Assembly: GCA_001931875.2 (NCBI GenBank)
Contig: MSJH02000645.1
Span: 1-29,091, forward strand
DNA length: 29,091 bases
Direction: 5' to 3'
DNA from: Byssochlamys sp. IMV 00236
Lineage: Eukaryota; Ascomycota; Eurotiomycetes; Eurotiales; Thermoascaceae
A model generated the notes under the pieces. That model had not been told where the DNA came from. It worked only from the letters and a program-made list of their open reading frames with translations, and ran no database searches. The translations under genes were made by a program, and so were the position numbers. Shown piece by piece: positions 10,264 to 20,346 of the stretch; position 1 is the stretch's first letter; each line of letters starts with the position of its first letter.

Positions 10264-13154
10264 TTAGAAAGATAATTGCTCAAGAGTAGACAAGACTGTT
10301 TCTACATTTGGTATATAATATCTAGCTTCTGTACTTCTTGTACCTACCGTACAAGTGATCACCTTGAGGCTTTTCTGTTTGTTTAAAAACGTAAACATGT
10401 CTTCATCTGATCGATCATCTCCAATAGCCAACACAAAGTCTGGTGTTGTATCTTGTAGAATTCTGTTTGCTATTGAACTCTTATTGATGTCGTGAGGGAT
10501 GACCTCAATCGTCGTATTACCAATCATTGCATGTACTGCAAAATTCTTGTTGACAGAGTCTGCAATATGATTCTGACATTCAGCTGCTTGCCAAGACACA
10601 TACTGAGAATCAGTTCCTTCTGTCGTGCGATAGTGCTAATTTCTCTTTATTAGTTATACATGTGTACGCTTTATGACACTAACTTACCCAGACAATAGAA
10701 GTATCTTTTGTTTCAACGTAAGCACCAGGTGTACGCTCTGAATAATACTGAAATATCTCCTTGACAGTTGGCTTCCATGAGAAGTCAACATTATCGTAAA
10801 CCTGCTGCCAATCCTCTCCACGAGGCTTTATGTAAAACCCGTTTTCAGCACTATCCCCATAAAAATAAGTACATTCGGAACCATTAATGTGCGTGTAGGG
10901 ACTTACCTCAATCCTAGGTTAGGGACTAATCCCAAGTCAGTATCCACATTGATCTTGGTTCGTCCAGATATCACATAGACGGCATTATCAGGATTACTTG
11001 CCAATTTGGTGAGCAATTCCAAGACTCGGTCCAGATCATTCGATCCAGGTGGTTTACCGTGTGGTATCAAAGTCCCACCATAGTCAAACAAGAAGCTATA
11101 TACTCGTTCGATTAGAGCCTAAAACCAGCAGGATGTTCTTTACTTACAGTCTCTTTTTATAAGGTTGGCAAACCTCATTAAGGATGGATGCATTCAGTTT
11201 GGGTATCTTTGTGGAGAATCTCCGGCTGGGCTGGCTATGAATCTTTGATAATGTGCTAATGATACTACTTGCAAAATGTTGAGAAGAGTTGGTTTCGATG
11301 CTCTTGTAAAGCTCATTCCATCTTGCTGTTTTTTCGTCTTCTCCCATCGAAAGAGCATCATGAATGGCTTCTCCAATTTGCTATATAATATGAACATTAA
11401 GCTTCTTTTGGATCCTACCCCCTCCTCTTACTCTGTAATCCCATGGGTTAACTCTTATAGATGCGCCAAAACTACCATAAGTACCAGTGAACTCGCTCAA
11501 GATGAGTGGGTTGTGTGTCTCTCTCTGACAGACAATATACTCATGAGAAGTCAAGTTCATTCCATCTCGAAGTGGCGTCAGCAGACAGGTATCAGCACAT
11601 GTCAAGAGTGCCAGGTACTGAGAAAATGATATATCCTGATGCAAAAAGACAATGGGTTGATAAGAAATGGTACTAAACTTGAAGTTGATTCTTGAGACAA
11701 CATCAGATATGTGTGCACGTAATTCATTCTGCTCAGAGGTGGATAAGGCAATCTGAATCAAGACCACCTTGCCTCTCCATTCTGGGTGTCTGATCAAGAA
11801 TTCCTCAAAAGCAAGCAGCTTTTGACGCACACCCTTGATATAATCCAACTTATCTCTTGCCACAATCAACCGTTTACCCGCATACTTTTCTTTTAATTTC
11901 GTCACCCAGTGGTCGACTTCAGGGTTTGATATCTTTCTCTGTAGTGCAACAATGTCGATGCCGATTGGATGAATGCCAACAGAGCAGTAATGAGTATCCA
12001 GCTGAATACCTGTGGGCGTAGCATCGACAGAGAGAATGCGTGAACATGTCTGTAGAAAGTGGCGAGCAAAAGAATAAGTCTGAAATCCAATCATGTCTGA
12101 CTGTAGCATTGCCTCTAATAATTCCTTTCGAGCTACAAATATTTAAATATGTTAGAGATATGTTTACTCTACATGTTGATATTACAGTACGTGGTAAGCA
12201 TCGAAATAGCTCAGAGCTTGGAAATGGGATATGTAGAAAGAATCCGATGGTGGCATTAGGAATCTTTTGTCTGACCATTCCAGGCACGAGCATTAGGTGA
12301 TAATCATTAATCCAAACTGTATGTCCATTCATATCTTAGTCTATGACCGTAATAATAGATATATCCATATTAGATGACCCGCTACTTACTAATATCACCG
12401 TTCTTATAGTTTTTGACTATAGTATTAGCAAATTCTTGATTTAGATCCTTGTAGAGTTGATAAGGACCATTTTGTGACATCATGTTATGACAATCATCTC
12501 TGACAACATAATGAAAATAAGGCCAGAGTACCTTTTAACCAAATGTGAATGGATATGTCTATTTCATACAACACAAAACATTACCTGTTTACAGTATTGA
12601 TTATAATGACCATCAAAGGTTGTATCTGATGGCATAACAGGATACGTATTATATCGACTCTCGAACGTAGAATTGATCTCTTCTTTTGTCTTTTGTAAGA
12701 GCGCGTCTGTAGACATACCCAAGGTACCAACCCAAGCTAAGCTTTCAAGCTGGTCTTGAATAGAAAACAGTGCATTATTTAACCCAATATTTCCCGCAAC
12801 TGTTGGTTTAACTGACCAAGGTGCGTCAGCAAAGGCTTTGGCACTATCAATAGCCGAGTGTCGTCTGTTACTGATGGATAAAGGAGGCAACTTTTTAATT
12901 TCTTCTTCTCTTTGCTGTTTACTTCTTGGTTGAACGAGTTTCTCTGGTTCCTTAAAGTCAAATAGCTCCTCTTTGGCATCCTTTGGCTGTTTATGTTGAG
13001 CTAAGCTTTGAATAAGATTAGGTTTTGCATTATTCTTTTCTTCTGTCTTTGCAATCAGTCGGTCCTTTCTCTTCTTTTCGGCCAGTTCAAAGTCAACTGT
13101 CCAAGGTAAGAATAAAGTAGCTACAACCACCCTTTTTTCAGAAACTCTTGTCAT
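10264..13154 (-). CDS. Trehalose-6-phosphate synthase/phosphatase family protein, TPS2-like, altered phosphatase motif
   Basis: Two-domain trehalose pathway protein. Eight exons, 13154-12585, 12531-12390, 12334-12191, 12132-11432, 11380-11148, 11095-10907, 10850-10688 and 10635-10264, join to about 837 aa. The glycosyltransferase-20 domain shows [61 protein letters not shown] and [13 protein letters not shown]. The RDKLD form, rather than the DRLD of active synthases, is typical of TPS2-type phosphatase subunits. The C-terminal HAD phosphatase domain has [17 protein letters not shown] and [10 protein letters not shown]. Its first motif, however, reads FDYGGTL (Asp601, Gly603) instead of DxDGT: the general acid/base aspartate is replaced, so phosphatase activity is doubtful and a regulatory role (as in Tps3/Tsl1) is possible. 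Exon 6 is placed by the frame-consistent acceptor at 11096-11097. The start is the first in-frame ATG; open frame continues upstream without one. Confidence 0.9.
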
Positions 13155-14393
13155 ACTCTTTTTAAAAGAATAAAAATCGCTCCCAGGACCCAGAGTTGCT
13201 TTTTTTGGACAAATGGAGATTGAATGTTGTGATGATGTCAACTTTCAATTTATTTATTTTTGCTCTTAATAAACAAGCTGTATAGAGACTCATAGACATA
13301 CAATGATATTTTGAGACTTCGTAGTGCGTCAAGAATCAGTCTTTTGTTGTTTAATAATAAATGCAGCTAGGCGATCATCAACTTCCCAAGCAGGTCCACT
13401 TGCAATACGAAAGCGAAAAGACGATGTACAACGTACAGGAGCTACACCTCGCTATAAATCAGGTTGCTTCAATCGCACTTCAAGCCTTATAAAGTATGAG
13501 AAAATCATGTATAAGCTAGTAAAAAGCGTATTAACATCAATATTGTCATAGAATCTGTTTAGGAAAGTGACTGAGGAGAGCCCCAACAACAGCAGCTAGA
13601 GATTATATCTAATGTTCATCACACAATGGGGAATCTTTGGCGAACGAGTTCGGTCTAAATTTTACTCTGATCGGTTAGTTTGGTCAATTTTACTGACAGA
13701 TTGATGTTATTGGCTGAAATTTCACTCTTCATTTCAAAAACAAAAAAAGACTTAGAACAATTAGCTAAAATATCAAGGCATTTCATGTTTCGGAACAAAT
13801 TTTCCCATAGTAAAAAAATACAATGAATTAGGAACAATGATGTTCATGCTCCTGCAGATATACGCATTATTCTCCTTGACAATAATTATTCACGTGACTG
13901 CGCACTAAAAAAGTGACGCAAAGTGCAATGCCTCTGTGAGTGTACCTCACATCGGCCATGAACCGAGATTTGGCGAATTGCGGAAAAATCCCTCATATAT
14001 TTTTATGCGGGGTAAACGGTACTACTTTATGCAGTTTTTGAATCTCTTTGTACCTTTTGTGCTTTTCTCTTTAAGAAAAGACAAGAAATCGCTTCCCCAT
14101 CGATTTCCTCTTCTCTCAGCTCCCTTTTGTACATCTTTATGTGGCCTTCTTATAAGAACTTGTAACCTTCTATTAAACCTTGTTCTCTCTCTCTGTGTGT
14201 GTGTGTATTTGTATTGTCTCACATGCATATTATCAAGGTGTCCATGTGAAAATCCAAAATACTGTTTGACCCTCTTGACACGGTATTATTCGGTGTTTTA
14301 AACATTAAAAAATTGAACTATAAATGAACACGTTTCCCCAACATTTTCCTTTCCTTTTTTTTCGTTTAATTACATTAAAGAAAACTAAAAGAA
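13155..14393. other. Intergenic region between the trehalose gene and malate dehydrogenase
   Basis: Divergent promoter region of 1.2 kb. It contains the unassigned coding-like pieces listed separately at 13329-13595 and, on the plus strand, an open stretch ending near 13834 with no start codon or family. Pyrimidine-rich DNA precedes the malate dehydrogenase ATG, as expected for a strong fungal promoter. No RNA gene was recognised. Confidence 0.4.
13329..13595 (-). pseudogene. Unknown coding-like frame with one in-frame stop
   Basis: One minus-strand frame runs from about 13595 to a TGA at 13331-13329, broken only by TAG at 13454-13452. The upstream half is hydrophobic (LSSVTFLNRFYDNID). The downstream half ends FRIASGPAWEVDDRLAAF followed by IIKQQKTDS. 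The TAG coincides with a good acceptor (ATTTATAG), so the lower half could instead be a last exon after an intron of about 84 nt with a weak GTTAAT donor. The opposite strand is also open: an ATG at 13361 gives 43 residues ending at 13492. I recognise no family and cannot decide between a gene remnant and a small spliced gene. Confidence 0.3.
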
Positions 14394-15564
14394 ATGGTCA
14401 AAGTTACAGTCTGTGGTGCTGCTGGTGGTATCGGTCAACCTCTCTCTTTGCTCTTGAAGCAATCTCCTTATGTGTCTCATTTATCTCTTTATGATATTGT
14501 CAACACTCCTGGTGTTGCTGCTGACCTTAGGTACGTTATCTTGGTCTTATCGTGAACAAAGATACTCATCCACTTACTAGCCATATCAACACAAAATCCA
14601 AGGTGACCGGACACGTTGGTGCTGCTCAACTTGAAGAAGCCATCAAGGACGCTGATGTCGGTAAGTTATCATAACATACACTCACATGTGTGAATCTGCA
14701 TATATTGAGACTATTTTTTATCAGTTGTCATTCCTGCTGGTGTTCCTAGAAAGCCAGGTATGACGCGTGATGATCTTTTCAAGATCAACGCTGGTATTGT
14801 TCGTGATTTGGCTACTGCTGCTGCCAAGTTTGCTCCCAAGGCATTCATGTGCATCATCTCTAACCCTGTCAACTCTACTGTTCCTATTGTTGCTGAAGTA
14901 TTCAAGCAACACAATGTCTATGATCCTCGCAGGTAAGCTCTAATATGTTCATTTGTTCATTTTGACTGAACTTTTGTGTGTGTATTCATAAAGAATCTTT
15001 GGCGTCACTACTCTTGACATCGTTCGTGCCTCTACCTTTGTCTCTGAATTGATTGGCACCGACCCTGTCTCACTTCGTGTTCCCGTCGTAGGTGGTCATA
15101 GTGGTGTCACTATCCTACCTTTACTTTCACAAGTTCCCGGAACTGAAAAGTTGAGCAAGGAACAAATCGAAAAGGTCACTTACCGTATTCAATTCGGTGG
15201 TGACGAAGTCGTCAAGGCCAAGGACGGTGCTGGTTCAGCTACTCTTTCCATGGCTTACGCCGGTGCTCGTTTTGCTTTGAACATTATCGAAGCTGCTGCC
15301 ACCGGAAAGCATGGTGTTGTCGAATGCACCTACGTTGACCTCAGTGCTGACAAGTCAGGTGCTGAGTCCATCAAGAGTTTAGCTGGTGACCTCGAGTATT
15401 TCTCAGTTCCTGTCGAATTAGGCCCTAATGGTGTCCAAAAGATTTTACCTATTGGTGAAATCAATGAATACGAACGTGAATTGTTCTCCAAGGCTGCTCC
15501 TGAATTGAAGACAAACATCGAAAAGGGCTCCAACTTTATTGCTGAAGGAGGACCCAAGTTGTAA
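14394..15564 (+). CDS. MDH: Malate dehydrogenase (NAD-dependent)
   Basis: Interconverts malate and oxaloacetate with NAD+/NADH. Four exons, 14394-14530, 14581-14660, 14725-14932 and 14994-15564, join to 331 aa. Visible are the Rossmann nucleotide loop [11 protein letters not shown] (residues 8-18), the substrate-binding active-site loop [21 protein letters not shown] and the catalytic histidine in [13 protein letters not shown] (His177). It belongs to the mitochondrial/gamma-proteobacterial-like MDH clade. No N-terminal presequence is encoded before [11 protein letters not shown], and the C-terminus is GGPKL, so a cytosolic or peroxisomal-type isoform is more likely than a matrix one. Codon use is visibly biased (GGT, GCT, GTC, AAG), which suits high expression. 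It is tail-to-tail with CAF1 with 114 nt between stops. Confidence 0.95.
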
Positions 15565-15641
15565 AATCTATTTTTGTATATTTTTCGTATTTATACCACA
15601 CACATCACTTTATGTACACGATATATTTAAACATCTCACAC

Positions 15642-15647
15642 AATAAA
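15642..15647 (+). terminator. Candidate poly(A) signal of MDH
   Basis: AATAAA 78 nt after the MDH stop codon, inside the short convergent gap with CAF1. Motif only. Confidence 0.4.
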
Positions 15648-15678
15648 AAAAGGCGTTCTTTTTTTGTACTATTTTTTA

Positions 15679-16818
15679 TTATTTTCCGTTTGATTTATCA
15701 TTTTGTATTGATAAATGCTGTGTTGCTGTTGTAAGTGATTTCATTATAGTGTTGTTGCTGTTAGTAGGACTGCATTTTAATCCGTATAGGTACCCACTAT
15801 CAAGTGTTAGTTGAAAAACAACTTGTTATTTTTTGAACTTACAGATATTTTTGATCATCAATTTTATCTTCAAAGAACATTTGCCTCATTTTAAAAAAGG
15901 TTGTGCATGTCAGTAAACTATCACTCCCTGCTTGATGTTGAGGCCCTATTCTTGCCACCTTTTGTAAATGTAAGTCCTGTGTTTATTGAACAAGTTATCC
16001 TATCATACCTGTAAATCATCCGCAATATCTTGTAATCCACCTTTTAGGTTTTTACAGCTCTTCATCAAATATTTTATATCATATATGCATGGGAAATAAG
16101 TACGAAGTAAATCAAAAAACTCTGATTCATCTGCTGGCATCACTGAACATGTCAGTATTTTCAACAAATATCCAAAATCATATCCACTAATATAGCTTGT
16201 TACTTTCTGGTTCTTTGTTTAAAGGACAAACAAACCTATGAAATGAAATCCATTTGACATCGTCCAATAACACAAAGCCTGAACTAATCAAAAGTTCTCC
16301 AAAGTGTTCTACATCAATTCCATACTCTTCATGTTTTTTAAAGTCAATGCCTGATTTTGTTAGTAATTCAATTGAATCTTGCGCATACATGTCGTCTCTG
16401 TATATTTTGCATAAGTAATAGCTTTCTTTCTTTTTTTTTCTTTGCCTTCTTACGTTAAGCTAAACTTGAAGTTGAATTGCCAAGTACAGACGTTGCCAGG
16501 AAGGTTTCCATGCTGATCAGCAAATGTAACTCCAAGTTGAATAATCTTTAACAAATCGACATTACATCTTAATGTTTGATAATGATAATCAGAAGAAGTT
16601 TTGAATGAGCCAATAGGTCTAGCGACAACACCAGGAAATTCAGTATCCTAATTGTTATGCATCCTTAGTTGGTCATTATGCTAAATGATACTGAACAAAG
16701 GGCTCTATACCATAGCCAAATATGGATAGTCTTCCACTAAATCTCGAAGGTATGCCATCTCTTCTTCTAAATTCTCCGCCCACACTTCTTTGATATACTT
16801 CACGTCGTTCACTGGCAT
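15679..16818 (-). CDS. POP2: CCR4-NOT deadenylase subunit CAF1/POP2
   Basis: DEDD-family 3'-5' exoribonuclease that shortens mRNA poly(A) tails within the CCR4-NOT complex. Six exons, 16818-16711, 16647-16454, 16397-16236, 16186-16009, 15958-15843 and 15796-15679, join to about 291 aa, close to CNOT7/8 length. The opening [13 protein letters not shown] is the family signature. Catalytic residues are present: Asp37 and Glu39 (DTEFPG), Asp158 (SGYDFGYLL), Asp227 with His222 ([12 protein letters not shown]). The C-terminus (KYLGYLYGL then a Ser/Thr/Asn-rich tail) is short, without the long Gln-rich extensions of yeast Pop2. Intron 3 uses an unusual GTTTGT donor. A strong pyrimidine tract and CAG just upstream of the ATG suggest a 5' UTR intron; an ATG exon at 17108-17094 with a GTAAGT donor could be its 5' partner but does not join in frame. 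Confidence 0.95.
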
Positions 16819-18128
16819 TTAATCTGTTCAATAAGAAGAAAAAAAAGGAAAAAGAAAAAAAGGAGAAACAAAAATTGCAGCCTATATATATATATATCAC
16901 CACAGAAATGATGACGTGAATCAAACTCAAACAATTATGTTCCCCTTCCTAACAGAAAAGCACATCTTTCTCTATGTTTAAATAAACATCAGAGGATAGA
17001 ATGGATCTTTATACAACAGGAACACTCCTTTACTAGATCTATCCCATTTTAATTGTTAGCCTATAAATTATCCAATCAAAACTGCTGACTTACCAAATCA
17101 TCCGCCATTGTTTACTGGGTTCTCTCTCCTTACATAAAAGGAAATTGATCTATAACGAAAAGCCTATCATCTGTTTAAAACATTTAAAGCATAGATCAAG
17201 TTCGCATAACCCCCCTTCATCTTTACTTTTAATTGAATATAAAACGACATCAAGAAGAAGAAGATGGATAAACAAAGTTTATCTTTTTTTTATTCTAAAA
17301 TCAAATGTTGACTTTTACTAAATAAGGAAATGTGAATGGAAGGTTATTATTAACCAGGAGATATTCACCCCCCCCCCCTTTGCCAGTCTTTAATGTACAG
17401 TGTGAAGAGAAACTACTTGAAGCTAGCGTGATGCAATCGCGTTAATTTAAAGATCTTATGTTCTTCAAGGCACGGCTGCAGTAGACAAGCCATGTTTACC
17501 CCCCCATACAATTGCTTCCACCAAGGGCCCATTGACAATAGAACACCCATCTTACTTATATATGGTACGTAACTTGCTGTGCTTTATTTCTTTTTACATA
17601 TGCTAAATTCTTTGACTTTTACCATTGTCAAATTTGCTCTTACCAACACGGTATCCTGCTTTCTTTTTATATGCAATTCTTGATAAATTTCATTGATTAT
17701 TAGGTGTGACATATATGGGAAGAAACTCTATTAGCTGCCATCTGTATTAAAGATGACATTATATTCATTATCATAGAGAAACTCTGTCTCTATACCAATC
17801 GATAAATTTCAAGCATAATGATGAACCTCATATAGACCCTTTGTATGTGTCATTATATTCTCTTCAAGATCCACAAAAGTACCTATCAATCTGAGCAATG
17901 ATTTACTGATGTACATACCTTGGCCAAATTCAAAAAGAATGAATCAAATCAAAGGCAAGTAGAGCAACCAAGTGTGAGCATACCTTGTAGAAGATCGAGA
18001 GGAATCATGACATTATATTCTTAAAGGCACAATGTGTGTGAGGAGATGAAATTCCGCCCACTAGATGCATTACAGAGTACCTCAGAAGCTTTCATTTTCA
18101 CAACAATGCTATTTACACAGGTATTTTA
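16819..18128. other. Intergenic region between CAF1 and the GATA factor
   Basis: About 1.3 kb with no supported gene. It holds a TA-rich run (about 16882-16898), a C11 homopolymer at 17368-17378 and a C7 tract near 17500. A 39-codon minus-strand ORF near 17430-17545 has no recognisable family and no splice context. The part nearest 18128 is presumably the GATA gene 3' UTR. Confidence 0.4.
17368..17378. repeat. C11 homopolymer
   Basis: Eleven consecutive C residues in otherwise AT-rich intergenic DNA. A smaller C tract lies about 130 bp downstream. Confidence 0.8.
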
Positions 18129-19620
18129 TTATTTTGTCTTTTTCAAGAGCGTAAGAACGGCTGCTGCTTCTATTGCATTTTCACCAACATAGACAGAGAG
18201 TGCTTGTGAATCATATGGAATCAATGGTTTCCTTTTATCCATTAGAGAAGTAGCAAGGGATGGTGAACTATTTGGTGAGCAGCTAAAGGAATCTAAGGGA
18301 CTTGAATCAGACGATGTTGTACTTTCCCATGTAATAGGTAAATTATTAGCTTCTTCATGAGCATTACTTTGTTTCTTCTTGTTTGTCTTTTTGCTACTAC
18401 CAGCAATGCTTGATTTTCTTCTTCTTTCCGTGGTCGGAACAGTATCGCCATTAGGCGGCTTATCACTCAAAATTTTACCATGCTTCCATTTGACACCACA
18501 AGCGTTACAGAGAGTGCCGGCACCCTGCGGACCTCTACGCCACATGGGTGTTGTCTTACAGCCACAGTATAAGCATTTCTTTATCGGGCTGGTTTTAGCT
18601 ATAGAAGCTTTGGAGGTACTCGTTCGTTTGGTTGGTTTGATAAATGTATCCTCTTCTTCTTCTTCTGCAGCCATGTCTTCATCTTTATGAAAATTAAACA
18701 TCGCAGAAAGAGGGATGTATTCTATTTACCTTTATCCCAATCATCTTCAGCACTGCTCCAGTGATCCGTTACTATTTTAGATGACCGTTTATCAGGCAAT
18801 GCCACCTCCATCTTTTGTTGAGCAGCCTTTTCATAATGCAACCTCATCTTTTTTTTTCAATTTGCGATGATGGGTTAAACACTCAAGAAAGAATAAAAAG
18901 ATATAATCCTTACTAGATCCATCATGCTTTGACACATGAGTTCATAAGAAGCCACCATTTGCTTCAAGGCAAGATACAGATCCTGAGGCACGCTTGACAT
19001 CAAAATGGAGATGATAGTGTCCTGTCGAGTATCATGAGTGTATTCCTCATGTTCTATATCTTGACCATCTTGATAAAATGAGTATAATATCTAAAGGAAA
19101 TAAATATATAAATATATACATTTATTATTTAGCTACTTACCTTATGAGGAGCAGATTCAGTGAGACATTCCGTCATGGCTTCTCGAGGAAATAAATATAG
19201 AGTTTGTTGTTCCATAGGTATTTGACTGGTATTGCTTACTGTGAATATCAAATCATAACGAATGACTTTGGTACGCTTTCTTTTTTTGGGAGGAAGTAGA
19301 GCAGTTGATTCATCCGTCATCTCTTCTTTATATGACGAGCTAATCTCTGAAATTTCCGATTCTGTCAATTCATAGAATGTACAAGTAGGAAATGTAACAG
19401 ATCTAAGCTTGATGTGACAAGAACCTAAACAACGAGTCTGAAACCGACTATGATGACCATCGACATGATCGGCTGATGTCTGATGACTAAAAACAGATGG
19501 CATCTTGTATGGTTGAAATGCCTCAAGAAGTATAGTGCTGAATAATGCAAGTTTTAATCATTTGCATCAGATTAAGAATAAATAACAAACTTACCTAGAG
19601 TCTGATTGAGTTTGAAGCAT
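18129..19620 (-). CDS. GATA-type zinc-finger transcription factor
   Basis: Nuclear DNA-binding protein recognising GATA-like sites. Five exons, 19620-19595, 19537-19141, 19090-18914, 18847-18730 and 18682-18129, join to about 423 aa. The single finger is C-x2-C-x18-C-x2-C (Cys276, 279, 298, 301) with PMWRRGPQGAGTLCNACG and a basic tail VKWKHGKI. The 18-residue loop resembles the fungal White-Collar/Ash1-like class rather than the 17-residue class of animal and nitrogen-regulatory GATA factors. Just before it lie an acidic stretch (DEDMAAEEEEED) and a Lys/Thr/Ser-rich linker; after it a basic RRRKSS segment, Ser-rich sequence and a short hydrophobic helix (AIEAAAVLTLLKK). The ~240 residues upstream carry a Cys-containing region (RCLGSCHIKLRSVTFPTC) and a KKRKR basic patch, probably a nuclear localisation signal; I do not recognise a named domain there. 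No PAS or LOV domain is seen, so it is not a WC-1-type photoreceptor. Confidence 0.9.
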
Positions 19621-20346
19621 GATGACAAATGATTACAGTAAAAATAAATATAAAAAAGAAAGAAATGAGTAGATCGATGAACAGTAGATGATTCTTTTTA
19701 AGGGCAAGTGAATTTCTTGTCAATAAAAGAGTTATTATAAGCACAAAAAAAGAAAGAAATCGAGTTATAAGAATAGAAAAGAACAAGAAAATAGTAAAAA
19801 GAGAAAGAGAGAATAACAAGCAAAGAAGAAGAAGAAAAAAAAAGGGAAATAATTTTCACACTTGTCTTTATTTTTCAAATTTTATTCTTTTATTCTTTTA
19901 TTCTTTTTTTTTTTTTTCCTTAATGACCTTTTATTACTATTTGCTTGATCTTTTTCTTGTTCTTTATCGTTCAAAGTAAAGGTTCACTTTTCATCTTTTG
20001 CTTCTCTCTCCCATGGTCAGACAGGAACTCCGAAAAGTTCCCCATTTATGCCTTGTGTGAATGATTTCATTTTTAAATACTGAGTGAAAATAAATTTGTT
20101 ACAAGATTCATCAAACACACACAATCAATTACTGTGAGCAATCAAACACTTTGCTCCTCCCCCCTCTCCCTTTTTTTGCCACATGATTCATGTATCCTGT
20201 ATACAAAATGACTTTCTTTAATACAATTTTGATGTCAAAAAGCCAGTTACAAATAAAAAATCATGCAGAGCCCTGTTTAGGATACGTAACACGAGATGAA
20301 TGGACGCCCCTTTCTCTCTTTTGTTTGTAAAAAGACTTTAATACTA
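19621..20346. other. Intergenic region upstream of the GATA gene
   Basis: Low-complexity promoter DNA: purine-rich AAGAA stretches (about 19735-19850) and a tandem run of TTTTATTC-like units ending in a T tract (about 19876-19917). No gene supported. The right end should include the 3' UTR of the bystin-domain gene. Confidence 0.45.

Noticed and set aside
13155..13241. Upstream extension of the trehalose gene in the same frame.
   Set aside because: No ATG occurs in this open stretch, only a TTG; the ATG at 13154 leads straight into the conserved [10 protein letters not shown] region.
17094..17108. Short ATG exon (MADDL) with a GTAAGT donor as the CAF1 first coding exon.
   Set aside because: Joining it to the acceptor before 16818 gives an immediate stop; the family signature already starts at the ATG at 16818. 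It may still be a 5' UTR exon.
17430..17545. 39-codon minus-strand ORF upstream of CAF1.
   Set aside because: No family, no splice sites and no conservation evidence; expected by chance in this length of DNA.
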